This document shows positions 26,611 to 35,431 of a DNA stretch of 64,000 nt, piece after piece. Source of the DNA: an uncultured Aquimarina sp. Lineage in GTDB: Bacteria > Bacteroidota > Bacteroidia > Flavobacteriales > Flavobacteriaceae. Positions within the stretch are counted from its first letter, which is position 1. Each line of letters begins with the position of its first letter. The stretch spans positions 496,001 to 560,000 of the forward strand of contig NZ_CANMED010000002.1 of assembly GCF_947496855.1 (NCBI RefSeq), in the 5' to 3' direction. A program made the position numbers and the translations under genes. Below the pieces are notes generated by a model. The model was not told where the DNA came from. It ran no database searches and worked only from the letters and a program-made list of their open reading frames with translations.

Positions 26611-27036
26611 CTATTGTTTCATTTTCAGATAATAGTCTACAGAATGTTTTCCAGAACGTAAACCATAAAGAACACGCATAGAAAAAGTACAACACCGGCA
26701 AAAACTAAGTTAACTATTTGCAAATCAACTACAAAACTTACAATGATTGCTCCGATCAAAAGAGGTAATTGCACAGCAACAGACCATCAAGTTAACAAAC
26801 CAAAAGCAATTACAATCCCTCCAATTAAATGGGTGGGAGCAACATAATGAATTACAATCATTTCGCCTGCAAGATTCTGAACAGACTTTAGTAAATCTAC
26901 TAATATTTGACTATTGCTAATGGAATTTATTCCTTTTAAAAATAAAAAACATCTAAGGCAATTCTAAGAAGGTCTAATGGACAATATGTATGAGCATTAG
27001 CCCATTTATTTAATGATTCAATAGTTGGTATAATGT
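26611..27036 (-). pseudogene. DoxX-family membrane protein, pseudogene
   Basis: Translating the minus strand gives L-N-K-W-A-N-A-H-T-Y, P-L-D-L-L-R-I-A-L, then H-Y-V-A-P-T-H-L-I-G-G, V-Q-L-P-L-L-I-G-A and finally G-K-H-S-V-D-Y-Y-L-K, the order of a flavobacterial DoxX-like protein of about 135 residues. The frame is broken three ways: a TAA after the first helix, a TGA replacing an expected Arg codon after G-L-L-T, and a one-base loss in the C-terminal V-Y-(G)-S-G-K. No ATG is seen at the expected start. The gene was inactivated recently enough to remain readable. Confidence 0.85.
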
Positions 27037-27100
27037 AAAAAAGTATTGACTAGATCACTATAATATTCTGATTATTAATTAAACAAAAAAATCTCATCAA

Positions 27101-27613
27101 TTATAAGCCTGATGCAACCGAAGTAATTTTATCTAGAGCAGCACTTATCTTAATCAATACTTCTTGCACACCTTTTATTCCATGGCGCTGTTGCAAATAT
27201 TGTGGATCATTATATGAAATTCTAACCGTATTCTGATCATCTTTCCATACTAATATTTTCTGAGGAAGATCTAATCCTGTAGTCTGAGTACTTTGCATTA
27301 AAGGAGTTCCTAAGTTAGGATTACCAAACATAACGATCTTTGTTGGGTTTAACTTTAACCCAACAGAAGCAGCATTAGCCTGATGGTCTAATTGAGCAAT
27401 TATTTTCAAATTAGGATTGCTTTTAATCACTTCCACAAGAGTATTATATGTTTCGTCAAAGCTCTTAGTACTTTCTTTAATTATGATTCCTTGTTTTGCT
27501 GAAATTTCCATACGTTCTAATACATTTTGTTCTGGTTTAGACGTGTCATTAGCAACTTGATTACAGGAAATTAAATTTAAAGTAAATAGAAAACTAAAAA
27601 ATAATCTTTTCAT
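27101..27613 (-). CDS. DUF302 domain lipoprotein
   Basis: This 170-residue protein has a lipoprotein signal (lipobox near residue 17, L-I-S-C) followed by a DUF302 domain at about residues 45-165. The domain pattern is S-F-D-E-T-Y-N-T-L near 53, an A-Q-L-D-H segment near 77, then L-G-T-P-L-M-Q and the D-L-P-Q-K-I-L-V-W segment. The family's function is not established. It is likely anchored to a membrane and faces the periplasm. The upstream gene, also a predicted lipoprotein, is 12 bp away, so the two form an operon. Confidence 0.88.
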   Translation of the reverse strand: MKRLFFSFLFTLNLISCNQVANDTSKPEQNVLERMEISAKQGIIIKESTKSFDETYNTLVEVIKSNPNLKIIAQLDHQANAASVGLKLNPTKIVMFGNPNLGTPLMQSTQTTGLDLPQKILVWKDDQNTVRISYNDPQYLQQRHGIKGVQEVLIKISAALDKITSVASGL

Positions 27614-27625
27614 TTGAAATAAATT

Positions 27626-28165
27626 TTAATATAAAACTTGATTCTTATTTTTTTCATAGCTACAATCATTCTTGTTGATATACCAGATAACTTTTATATT
27701 ATCGCTAAACTCATCGCTTTTATTTACATCAGAATGATCTAGGTAAACTTGGGTCATTTCTCCCGTTGTTCCTAAAACCGAGTGCCAATAATGTGTTTTG
27801 ACAAGGTTTATATGATTTCGCTCTCTAGATGGAGCTTGCCCCATAATTCTAGATAATTGAGCATATACATGTCCTTTATTAATTGTTAAGAATTGAGCAT
27901 CAGCGGTGTGCTCAACAGCAAAAACACCTGTTAAACCGTCTTTCTTGTACTCACTATATTGTCCCCATCCAACTCGTATTTCACATCCCCGACGAACTGC
28001 TTTTTTAAGATTATCAATATCACCCGATAGTGCATTTCCTTCATCGTCATTACTATAAATAATCTGCCACCCTTTTGAATCATTTGTGACTTTTTTATTT
28101 TGTTTTTCTTTACTACAAGAACTCCATAAAACCACTAATAGAAATATTGTTAAATTTCTAACCAT
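27626..28165 (-). CDS. Predicted lipoprotein, unknown function
   Basis: The start chosen is the ATG at 28165, giving 179 residues with a lipoprotein signal (lipobox L-W-S-S-C). An in-frame ATG at 28234 would place a 23-residue extension ahead of this signal, which is unlikely. The mature protein begins S-K-E-K-Q-N-K-K and contains G-D-I-D-N-L-K-K-A-V-R-R-G, H-T-A-D-A-Q-F-L-T and Y-I-N-K-N-D. I do not recognise the family. It is immediately upstream of the DUF302 lipoprotein gene and probably co-expressed. Confidence 0.7.
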   Translation of the reverse strand: MVRNLTIFLLVVLWSSCSKEKQNKKVTNDSKGWQIIYSNDDEGNALSGDIDNLKKAVRRGCEIRVGWGQYSEYKKDGLTGVFAVEHTADAQFLTINKGHVYAQLSRIMGQAPSRERNHINLVKTHYWHSVLGTTGEMTQVYLDHSDVNKSDEFSDNIKVIWYINKNDCSYEKNKNQVLY

Positions 28166-28315
28166 CCAGTTATTTTTTATAATAAAGATAGTCGAAAACC
28201 AAAAACAAATTTTAATTTCATATAAGATTAACATCTTGTCAAACCTTCTTAAAACATACTTAGTTGGTATTTCTTAAAAATTTCAAAAGATTAAAATCAA
28301 TTTTCGGCTTTACTA

Positions 28316-31054
28316 TCATAAATTATATTTCATACTCAATATCCAATACCTAGGCTGTATCACATAACTTGAAGTGCTATTGAATAATTCATTAAAACTA
28401 TCCCTATTTATACTTTCGGTATCCAAAAGATTCGTTACCGAAAACTTATATTCCCATTTACTGTCCGGTTTTTGATAAAATACTTCTGCATCCAAAAAAC
28501 TGTATTCGTTTAATGTTGTTTCGGTATCGCTGTAATTATAATAACTATAGGATGATTTTAATAAAAACCCTTTAGCAAATACCCAATCTAATCTTGCAAA
28601 AGGGCGACTGGTGTAAAAAGTACTTTCTGTACCATTATTGTCATAATCATTAACAGTAATGCGATATCCCAGATCAAAATTTGGTCCTTCTTTAAAATTT
28701 GTAGACCATTCCGTTCGGTACGTTTGTGTAAAACTAATACTCTCACTTGGTAACGTGTTCACAATATTATTGAAGCTGGACCAACTTAGATTGGCGTTCA
28801 GTGTTCCTTTAATCTTACCAAAGGTTCTGGTAAAATTTCCACTACCTGAAATCACCTGATCTGCCAGGTTAGAATTAATCGGTGTATTTACTCTATTAAT
28901 CCCGGATACAACACTTGTATTCTTAATAGGGTTTCGCCTATTTGTGTAATTCAATCTAGCAAAGATGTTAGTGTAATTAAACATATTAAAACTAAAATAG
29001 TTTAATGAATAATTATCATACAAAGCGTTCTCTAAACTTCTATTTCCCTGGGATAGTGAATTATAATTATTAAAAACATACCCTTCGGCCAGGTTATTTA
29101 TATCTGTATAATTGGCTGTGATTGAATAATTAAGTCGTAAACTCTCACTTTTTTTAAACTGAACCAAAGCAAAAAAATCTGGCAATACTTGCCACTCATT
29201 CTGATCAACTGTAGCTTCTAGCTGTTCATCTTTAAGACTATAATTATGAACACTAACTCCAGGGTTAAAGGTGAAAATTCCGGCAATAAATTTATAATGT
29301 AATCCTGCGTAAATATCATTAAAACTATAAGTTACATCATTAGTAAATTCATCTGATTCAAAAATATTTTCACTTCCATTATCTAAAGTCTGAAAAATAC
29401 TGGAATCAAATTTCTGAGTACTTAAAATAGATCCAACTGTGAAGTTCAAATTGTTTTTTTTATTTAAAATATGGTAATAATCAAGTGTAGCATCTAATTT
29501 ACTAGTTTTTACATTTTTTTGTTGGTTGACATTATATCTATCTGACTCCTCTAATGGATCATACGTATCTAAACTGGAATCATCTGGATCAGTAATTTGA
29601 GTAAAAACTCCTCTAAAAGGAATTTCGGACCTAATAGCATTATAAAATGGATCCTCTTCCTGAAATAAGTGTTGTGCCTCAAAAGAGAAAATATTTTTGG
29701 AGTTAAGCGTATAATAGGTATTTAGATTCTGTTGCACTGAAAAGGGATTATTTTCCAGTCTTTCATTAATATCTTCAGAAATATCATCTCTTACAGAAAG
29801 AAAAATATCATCTTCTTCTTGCTTAGAAAGTTTACCGAACGCATCATAATCTAATCGAAAATCACTGTTAGGTCTATAACTTGTACTAAGCTTAAGCAAC
29901 CCTAAAGTGCTGCGTTGTTCTGTATTATCAAACGTCTCTTCTATGGTATTATCCGTTGGGTCTGAAGTATCATCGATATAGGTTCTCTTAGTCGTAGTAA
30001 TCAGATCTGTTTTGGTATCACTAATAATTCCATACCCACTTATATCGAGCGTTTTACCAGCAGACAAACTAAAATTAGCTGCTCCAAACTTGGTGTTAAT
30101 TTCATTAGCACGATCATTCTGCAATACAGCAAATGCTAGATCATCACTAGTTATGTTAAAGGAAGTCCCTCCTCCACCCAAGTTTCTAAAACCTCCTGTA
30201 AAATTAAAGTAGTCTCTTCTTGTAAACGGAACTTCTCCGATATCATTGAAATCGGTTAAAATATTAATACTATACTTTGGGTTATAATAAAACAATTTAG
30301 GTTTCACTAAATATCGCTCTGTTCCTCCTACTCCAACTCCTGCTGTAATATCGCCGAACCAAAAATTCTTTTTACCTTCTTTGAGTTTTATATTTATCGC
30401 TACGTGATCCTGATTATTTCTAAGACCGCGCATTTGACCAACATCTTCATAATTTCTTAATACCTCTATTTTATCTAATGCATCTGCCGGAATATTTTTA
30501 GTAGCTAACTTAGAGTCTCCATCAAAAAAATCTTTCCCTTCTACCATCACTTTAGAAACTGTCTTCCCTTCTACTTCTATTTCTCCGTCATCATTTACTT
30601 CTATTCCCGGTAGTTTATCTAATACATCTCCTAATTTTTTCTCATTACCGTTGGTAAATGAATCCGTGTTATATACCAATGTATCCCCTTTTACAACTAC
30701 TGGCATCTCATAAACGATTTCCACCTCATCGAGACTATTTTCTTCGGACTTCATCTTAAAATCCACTTTTACATCTACCGTATTTACGATAATGGTTTTA
30801 TCTTTTGTAGAAAGTCCTATAAAACTAACCTTAAGCAGATATGTCTCATTTATAGGTGCTGACATTTTATATTTCCCCTTATCGTTAGTAATACCGTAGG
30901 CTATCATCATATTATCTGCTTTCTTATAGGCGATAACATTCGCCATTTCTAATGGATTTCCTAATGAGTCTTTTACAAATCCAGTAACCTGAACCTTTTG
31001 CGCGGACATAGTTATCCCTACCAACAATATGGTATACAGTATTTTTTTATTCAT
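28316..31054 (-). CDS. Outer-membrane beta-barrel, TonB-dependent-receptor-like
   Basis: This protein of 912 residues starts at the ATG at 31054 (M-N-K-K-I-L), which begins a signal peptide ending M-S-A-Q. Residues about 20-105 are a carboxypeptidase-regulatory-like domain (V-T-G-F-V-K-D-S-L-G-N-P-L). A plug-like region follows (L-P-G-I-E-V-N-D-D-G-E-I-E-V), then a long beta-barrel rich in aromatic residues ending in an aromatic-hydrophobic strand (S-M-K-Y-N-L). Such proteins resemble TonB-dependent receptors and are often paired with GLPGLI genes in Flavobacteriia, as here (upstream neighbour 31083-31976). Substrate is unknown. Confidence 0.86.
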   Translation of the reverse strand: MNKKILYTILLVGITMSAQKVQVTGFVKDSLGNPLEMANVIAYKKADNMMIAYGITNDKGKYKMSAPINETYLLKVSFIGLSTKDKTIIVNTVDVKVDFKMKSEENSLDEVEIVYEMPVVVKGDTLVYNTDSFTNGNEKKLGDVLDKLPGIEVNDDGEIEVEGKTVSKVMVEGKDFFDGDSKLATKNIPADALDKIEVLRNYEDVGQMRGLRNNQDHVAINIKLKEGKKNFWFGDITAGVGVGGTERYLVKPKLFYYNPKYSINILTDFNDIGEVPFTRRDYFNFTGGFRNLGGGGTSFNITSDDLAFAVLQNDRANEINTKFGAANFSLSAGKTLDISGYGIISDTKTDLITTTKRTYIDDTSDPTDNTIEETFDNTEQRSTLGLLKLSTSYRPNSDFRLDYDAFGKLSKQEEDDIFLSVRDDISEDINERLENNPFSVQQNLNTYYTLNSKNIFSFEAQHLFQEEDPFYNAIRSEIPFRGVFTQITDPDDSSLDTYDPLEESDRYNVNQQKNVKTSKLDATLDYYHILNKKNNLNFTVGSILSTQKFDSSIFQTLDNGSENIFESDEFTNDVTYSFNDIYAGLHYKFIAGIFTFNPGVSVHNYSLKDEQLEATVDQNEWQVLPDFFALVQFKKSESLRLNYSITANYTDINNLAEGYVFNNYNSLSQGNRSLENALYDNYSLNYFSFNMFNYTNIFARLNYTNRRNPIKNTSVVSGINRVNTPINSNLADQVISGSGNFTRTFGKIKGTLNANLSWSSFNNIVNTLPSESISFTQTYRTEWSTNFKEGPNFDLGYRITVNDYDNNGTESTFYTSRPFARLDWVFAKGFLLKSSYSYYNYSDTETTLNEYSFLDAEVFYQKPDSKWEYKFSVTNLLDTESINRDSFNELFNSTSSYVIQPRYWILSMKYNL

Positions 31055-31082
31055 TTTCTTAATTAACTTGTTAAAAGAATTT

Positions 31083-31976
31083 TTAATTCCTGCGTCCTCC
31101 ACCTATGCCTCCTCTTCCTCTTCGTTGTGTACTGAATTGCTCTATCATTTCTTCTACTTTCTTTTTGGTAATTTTATCAAATTCAGCTTGTGAGACTTCT
31201 TTTCCTTTTGTAGGTGATTTAATCTCTTCTATTTCTTTAGCATTCAGAACTATTTTATTGCACAGTAATGTAGTTTTACCTTCCTGTACTTCTAAAATTA
31301 AACCTGGTAATCCCCAATAAACCCCTGGACCTTGATTAACCGGAATCTCTGGGGTATACCAAGCTGTAACTTCTATTTCTTTTAGTATTTCTGGCTCATC
31401 TGTAACGTTTGTGGCGCTTGCTTGATCAACATTACTTTTTTCTCTTTGATCTCTCTGCTTTCTTGCTTTTCTTCTCATCTCGCGCCAATCCATTGTTGCA
31501 TTTACTTTTTTAGTTGTTGTTGCCTTGAAACACGTATAATTTCCAATTTTCTTTGATTCATTCACCAAATTCCAGTTGTATGTAGACAATGAATCTTTGA
31601 TCAAAAAGTTTTTTCCATAAAATTCACGTTGGTCGCTATATACTCCTTCCTGGATATTTTTATAATAATTATTGGATGTAAGCCCTGACAACAATGCTCC
31701 TCTTCTTACACCTCTTCCTCCAACAGTGCCAGTGGCTTCTAACTGCGATTCTTCTTTGTAGATTGCAGCATTTTTATCAAAAGTGAGCACAAATGTTTTT
31801 TCTAGAGCAGATTTCATACGGTCAACGATGGCTTTTTTCTGGTCTTCAGACATTTGCCGTCCACCAAAATCCATATCCATTCCCGTTTTACTGAAATAAT
31901 AAGCTTTCCCCTGAAACTCTTGTGCGATTGTTAATGAAGTTATGAGAATAATAACCAAGGTAAATATAGTCTTCAT
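31083..31976 (-). CDS. GLPGLI family exported protein
   Basis: This 297-residue exported protein has a signal peptide (about residues 1-18, ending T-I-A-Q). It carries the name motif Y-W-G-L-P-G-L-I near residue 220 and the C-terminus is rich in Gly and Arg (G-R-G-G-I-G-G-G-R-R-N). The family occurs only in Bacteroidota and typically sits next to a carboxypeptidase-regulatory/TonB-like outer-membrane protein, as here (29 bp gap). Function is unknown. It is probably translated with the barrel gene and may form a complex with it at the outer membrane. Confidence 0.88.
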   Translation of the reverse strand: MKTIFTLVIILITSLTIAQEFQGKAYYFSKTGMDMDFGGRQMSEDQKKAIVDRMKSALEKTFVLTFDKNAAIYKEESQLEATGTVGGRGVRRGALLSGLTSNNYYKNIQEGVYSDQREFYGKNFLIKDSLSTYNWNLVNESKKIGNYTCFKATTTKKVNATMDWREMRRKARKQRDQREKSNVDQASATNVTDEPEILKEIEVTAWYTPEIPVNQGPGVYWGLPGLILEVQEGKTTLLCNKIVLNAKEIEEIKSPTKGKEVSQAEFDKITKKKVEEMIEQFSTQRRGRGGIGGGRRN

Positions 31977-32137
31977 ACTTTATAGTTTTAAAATATTTAG
32001 ACTCTAGCATTGGCATACGGTTTAATAGAAGTAAGTTAATTATATCCTAAAAAATAGCTTCTGATTATATACTCTATCTCAATATAAGACTGTCTAATAA
32101 ATGTTTCTTATAACATTTATTTATTGATTTTTGATAA

Positions 32138-32370
32138 CTATCCTCCAATTCTTATCTGCATACTATTTCCATCATTGCGATTTGTTCTTCTATTCTGGAT
32201 TTCTTGCATTTTTTTACGCTTAATTTCTTCAAACTTAGTTTCGTTTACAATTTTACCCTTATTAGGTTCTATAATCTCTACTTTTTTCTTGGGATTCAAT
32301 ACTATTTTATTACATAATATACTCTGTCGTCCATCATTAATCGCCATAATTAATCCTGGTAATCCCCAAA
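32138..32370 (-). pseudogene. GLPGLI gene remnant (C-terminal part)
   Basis: The minus strand reads F-W-G-L-P-G-L-I-M-A-I-N-D-G, then S-I-L-C-N-K-I-V-L-N, closely following the C-terminal 77 residues of GLPGLI proteins such as the neighbour encoded at 31083-31976. The sequence upstream of the motif is gone, replaced by a response-regulator fragment on the opposite strand at about 32367. The 31977-32137 stretch between them shows no gene. This looks like the surviving end of a second GLPGLI gene. Confidence 0.85.
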
Positions 32371-32871
32371 AAAGATGGGTTTACGTTAGCCAAAGAAATT
32401 CGATTAGAAGATAACACCATTCCTATTATATTTCTCACTGCTAAATCACAGACGCAGGATATAGTAGAAGGTTTTACCATTGGAGGCAACGACTATTTAA
32501 AAAAGCCTTTTAGTATGGAAGAGCTTATTGTTAGAATTAACAATCTATTGCATAGAACCAAAACGCATCAAAATTCTGAAACACTTGCAATCGGTAAATA
32601 TATTTTTGATTTCCCAAAACAGATCCTAAATTACAAAGATGAATCTTATCAACTTACGCATAGAGAAGCACATTTGTTATTTCATTTAGTAAAAAACAAA
32701 AACCAACTATTAGATCGCTCTATGATCCTCAAAAAACTTTGGGGTGATGATGACTTCTTTAATGGCAGGAGTATGGATGTGTTTATTTCCAAACTCAGAA
32801 AAAAATTAAAACAAGACGATTCTGTTCAGATTATCAATGTTAGAGGGTTTGGGTATAAATTAGTTTGTTAA
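32365..32871 (+). pseudogene. OmpR-type response regulator, N-terminally truncated
   Basis: The frame reads P-K-K-D-G-F-T-L-A-K-E-I-R, then I-P-I-I-F-L-T-A-K and Y-L-K-K-P-F, the second half of a receiver domain, followed by an intact winged-helix DNA-binding domain ending G-F-G-Y-K-L-V-C. About 55-60 N-terminal residues, including the phosphate-accepting aspartate that precedes the P-x-x-D-G block, are missing. The break joins the GLPGLI remnant. An internal ATG at 32515 could still express the DNA-binding part (118 residues). I treat it as a decapitated gene. Confidence 0.85.
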
Positions 32872-32902
32872 AAACGGCCTTATTTTTGTACTTTGCTGAT
32901 TC

Positions 32903-33688
32903 ATGAAGAAGGTATTATTCTTTTTAATCTTATTAGGGTTTATCTATAACAGTTATGCTCAGAGAGAAGCAATTGCTAGAGATTCTATCTCAATAGAAGC
33001 TGATAAGTTTTTAGGATTTGACTCTTTTGGTGCTGTTTATTACGTGAAAGGAAATATTTTTTATAAAAAATGGAATGATCAAGAATGGCAATTTGGTGAT
33101 TTTATTCTTGGTCAACTTACACAAGTATCTATTTTGAATCCTTTAAAAATTGTATTGTTCTACGAATCCTCTAACACAATTGTGTTAGTTGACAAATATT
33201 TATCCGAAATTAATCGCATAAATTTTAACACCATTACAGAGTTTAAAAGTGTCTCTTTGGTTTCTCCCGCAAATGATAACAGTGTATGGGTTTTTGATAA
33301 CAACACTCAGCAATTAGAACTATTTAACACGAATTCTAACAAAACTCTGGTCACTACACAACCTATCACCGAACTCCCGACTAAACTACATAGTAACTTT
33401 AATTATTGCTGGATACTTACTTCAGAAACACTTTCTCAATTTAATATTTATGGAAGTTTGTTGACCAGAAGTAGTAATGAGGGATATACAGATATGAAAA
33501 TCATTAATGATGATTTGTTATTACTAAAGGAAGACGGGCTATATTATCATTCTACAAAGACAAAAAAAATAGAAAAGATAAATCTTCCGGAAATTCCTAT
33601 AAAACAGTTTTATGTTACTAATCAAATCCTTTATATTTACCACAAAAGTAAGATTTACAGTTTTGATCTAACACCCCAAAAAAATTAA
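32903..33688 (+). CDS. Exported protein, probable beta-propeller-like
   Basis: This 261-residue protein has a signal peptide (cleavage near residue 20, S-Y-A-Q). The mature part has repeated short hydrophobic strands with aromatic and Asp residues, for example F-D-S-F-G-A-V-Y-Y, N-D-N-S-V-W-V-F-D and N-D-D-L-L-L-L-K-E-D-G-L-Y-Y. This is compatible with a beta-propeller. No family name is recognised. It is 6 bp upstream of the deoxynucleoside kinase gene and probably co-transcribed with it. Confidence 0.8.
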   Translation: MKKVLFFLILLGFIYNSYAQREAIARDSISIEADKFLGFDSFGAVYYVKGNIFYKKWNDQEWQFGDFILGQLTQVSILNPLKIVLFYESSNTIVLVDKYLSEINRINFNTITEFKSVSLVSPANDNSVWVFDNNTQQLELFNTNSNKTLVTTQPITELPTKLHSNFNYCWILTSETLSQFNIYGSLLTRSSNEGYTDMKIINDDLLLLKEDGLYYHSTKTKKIEKINLPEIPIKQFYVTNQILYIYHKSKIYSFDLTPQKN

Positions 33689-33694
33689 TCAACT

Positions 33695-34309
33695 ATGCAT
33701 GTAGCCATTGCTGGAAATATTGGTGCCGGAAAAACAACATTAACCAAATTATTGGCCAAACATTATCGATGGGAACCTCAATTCGAAGATGTATTGGAGA
33801 ATCCTTATCTAGAGGATTTTTATAATAAAATGGAGCGATGGTCTTTTAATCTACAAATCTATTTTCTTAATAGTCGTTTTAGACAAATTCTAGAAATACG
33901 TGAGAGTGGTAAAGATATTATTCAGGACAGAACGATCTATGAAGATGCATATATTTTTGCTCCTAATCTTCACGCAATGGGATTAATGACTAATCGTGAT
34001 TTTGAAAACTACAAATCTTTATTTGATTTGATGGAAAGTGTAGTAGAAGGTCCAGATTTGCTTATTTATTTACGAAGCAGTATTCCTAACCTTGTAGCTC
34101 AAATTCATAAACGTGGTCGCGAATATGAAAACACAATTAGTATAGATTACCTTAGTCGATTAAACGAAAGATACGAGGCTTGGGCTCATGGTTATGACAA
34201 AGGCAATCTGCTTATTGTTGATGTGGATCATCTTAACTTTGTAGATAACCCAGAAGACCTCGGTAGTATTATAAACCGTATTGATGCAGAATTAAACGGA
34301 TTATTCTAG
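33695..34309 (+). CDS. Deoxynucleoside kinase
   Basis: This 204-residue protein has a P-loop G-N-I-G-A-G-K-T at residues 7-14, the E-R-W-S-F segment near residue 48 and the D-R-T-I-Y-E-D motif near 87, which are signatures of the deoxyadenosine/deoxyguanosine kinase family. It phosphorylates salvaged deoxynucleosides using ATP. The exact base preference is not visible. It is followed by a strong bidirectional terminator at 34319-34344. Confidence 0.93.
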   Translation: MHVAIAGNIGAGKTTLTKLLAKHYRWEPQFEDVLENPYLEDFYNKMERWSFNLQIYFLNSRFRQILEIRESGKDIIQDRTIYEDAYIFAPNLHAMGLMTNRDFENYKSLFDLMESVVEGPDLLIYLRSSIPNLVAQIHKRGREYENTISIDYLSRLNERYEAWAHGYDKGNLLIVDVDHLNFVDNPEDLGSIINRIDAELNGLF

Positions 34310-34318
34310 AAATAATAA

Positions 34319-34344
34319 AAGGCCTTTCTTAATTGAAAGGCCTT
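34319..34344. terminator. Bidirectional terminator between convergent genes
   Basis: A perfect 10 bp stem AAGGCCTTTC / GAAAGGCCTT (34319-34328 and 34335-34344) with a 6 nt loop lies between the kinase gene (plus) and the minus-strand lipoprotein gene. T-rich sequence follows on the plus strand. It can stop transcription from either side. Confidence 0.85.
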
Positions 34345-34394
34345 CTCTTTTCTAAAAACTCACCGTTAGCAAGTTTCTTTTCTAATCAGATTGC

Positions 34395-34667
34395 TTAAGA
34401 TTGTTGCTCACCTTCAGTTTCACTCTCCTTATTGTCTTGTTTTACTGCTTTTTCTAAAGATTTATCAATTTCTTCTCCAGCCTTTTCTGCATCTTTTTTA
34501 ATCTCTGCAGATTCTTTTACAACTTCTTCAGTAGTATTTTCAACTTCTTTTTGTATTTCACTGGTTTCTTCAGTAGCATCTTCTGCTTCTTTATTTGTAT
34601 CTCTACAAGAAACAAATGCTACACTTAAAGTAAATAAAAACACTAAGGCTAAAATTACTTTTTTCAT
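34395..34667 (-). CDS. Small charged lipoprotein
   Basis: This 90-residue protein has a lipoprotein signal (lipobox A-F-V-S-C, Cys at about residue 21). The mature part is almost entirely Glu, Lys, Ala, Ser and Thr in a heptad-like arrangement, so it is probably an extended helix or coiled coil. Such proteins are common in Flavobacteriia and their role is unknown. It faces the kinase gene across the terminator. Confidence 0.78.
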   Translation of the reverse strand: MKKVILALVFLFTLSVAFVSCRDTNKEAEDATEETSEIQKEVENTTEEVVKESAEIKKDAEKAGEEIDKSLEKAVKQDNKESETEGEQQS

Positions 34668-34774
34668 AATATAAAAATTTTAGTTGTTATTATATGGCTA
34701 TAACGCCATTCTAATCTCACTATTTCTATTACCTTGGTAATGTTTTCACAAAAAATCTTAATTTTTTTAACAGA

Positions 34775-35431
34775 ATGAATTTCAGCGATTTATTTCAATT
34801 TCTTTCAGAATTACAGCAAAATAATAACAAAGAATGGATGGATGCTAATCGAAAATGGTACCAACAAATCCGTAATTCTTTTATTAATTGGTTAGATGGT
34901 CTAGATACGGAGTTTGCCAAAATCGATCCGGATTATTATCCAACTCCAGGCAAAAAGGGAATCAATAGAATTAACAACAATCTTCTTTTTCATCCCAATA
35001 AACCGGTTTACAAAGATCATTTTGCTGCAGGATTAGATCAACGATCAAAGCAAGGAGATTTTTATATACAAATTGGCATCAATGATTGCGAACTGGCTGG
35101 AGGTTATTGGAAACCGGAGAATAAAATTCTAAATAGTATTCGTGAAGCGATTGATTATGATGGTGAAGAATTACTAAAGATCATAAACAAAAAAACTTTT
35201 CAGAAGACATTTGGTGAATTATATAATGGTGGAGATTCTTTGAAAAAAGCTCCCAAAGGATATACAATAGATCACGAACATATAGATCTATTGCGCCGTA
35301 AGACTATCGCTGTTATTCACCCTTTAACTAAAAAAGAAATTTTACAAAGTAATTTTAACGAAAGAATAATTGAAGTATATAAAGAAATGCTTCCTTTTAG
35401 AAGATACCTAAATGAAGCAGTAACGGTTTAG
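34775..35431 (+). CDS. DUF2461 family protein
   Basis: This 218-residue protein matches the DUF2461 (TIGR02453) pattern: F-L-S-E-L-Q-Q-N-N-N-K-E-W near residue 9, R-I-N-N-N-L-L-F-H-P-N-K-P-V-Y-K near 69 and G-G-Y-W-K-P-E near 111. No enzyme activity is established for the family. No signal peptide is present, so it is cytosolic. It converges with waaA and their 3' ends overlap by 4 bp. Confidence 0.9.
   Translation: MNFSDLFQFLSELQQNNNKEWMDANRKWYQQIRNSFINWLDGLDTEFAKIDPDYYPTPGKKGINRINNNLLFHPNKPVYKDHFAAGLDQRSKQGDFYIQIGINDCELAGGYWKPENKILNSIREAIDYDGEELLKIINKKTFQKTFGELYNGGDSLKKAPKGYTIDHEHIDLLRRKTIAVIHPLTKKEILQSNFNERIIEVYKEMLPFRRYLNEAVTV

Noticed and set aside
32124..32414. A 96-codon plus-strand frame across the deletion scar
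   Set aside because: It is antisense to the GLPGLI remnant and not in frame with the response-regulator remnant, so it is a shadow with no recognisable product.
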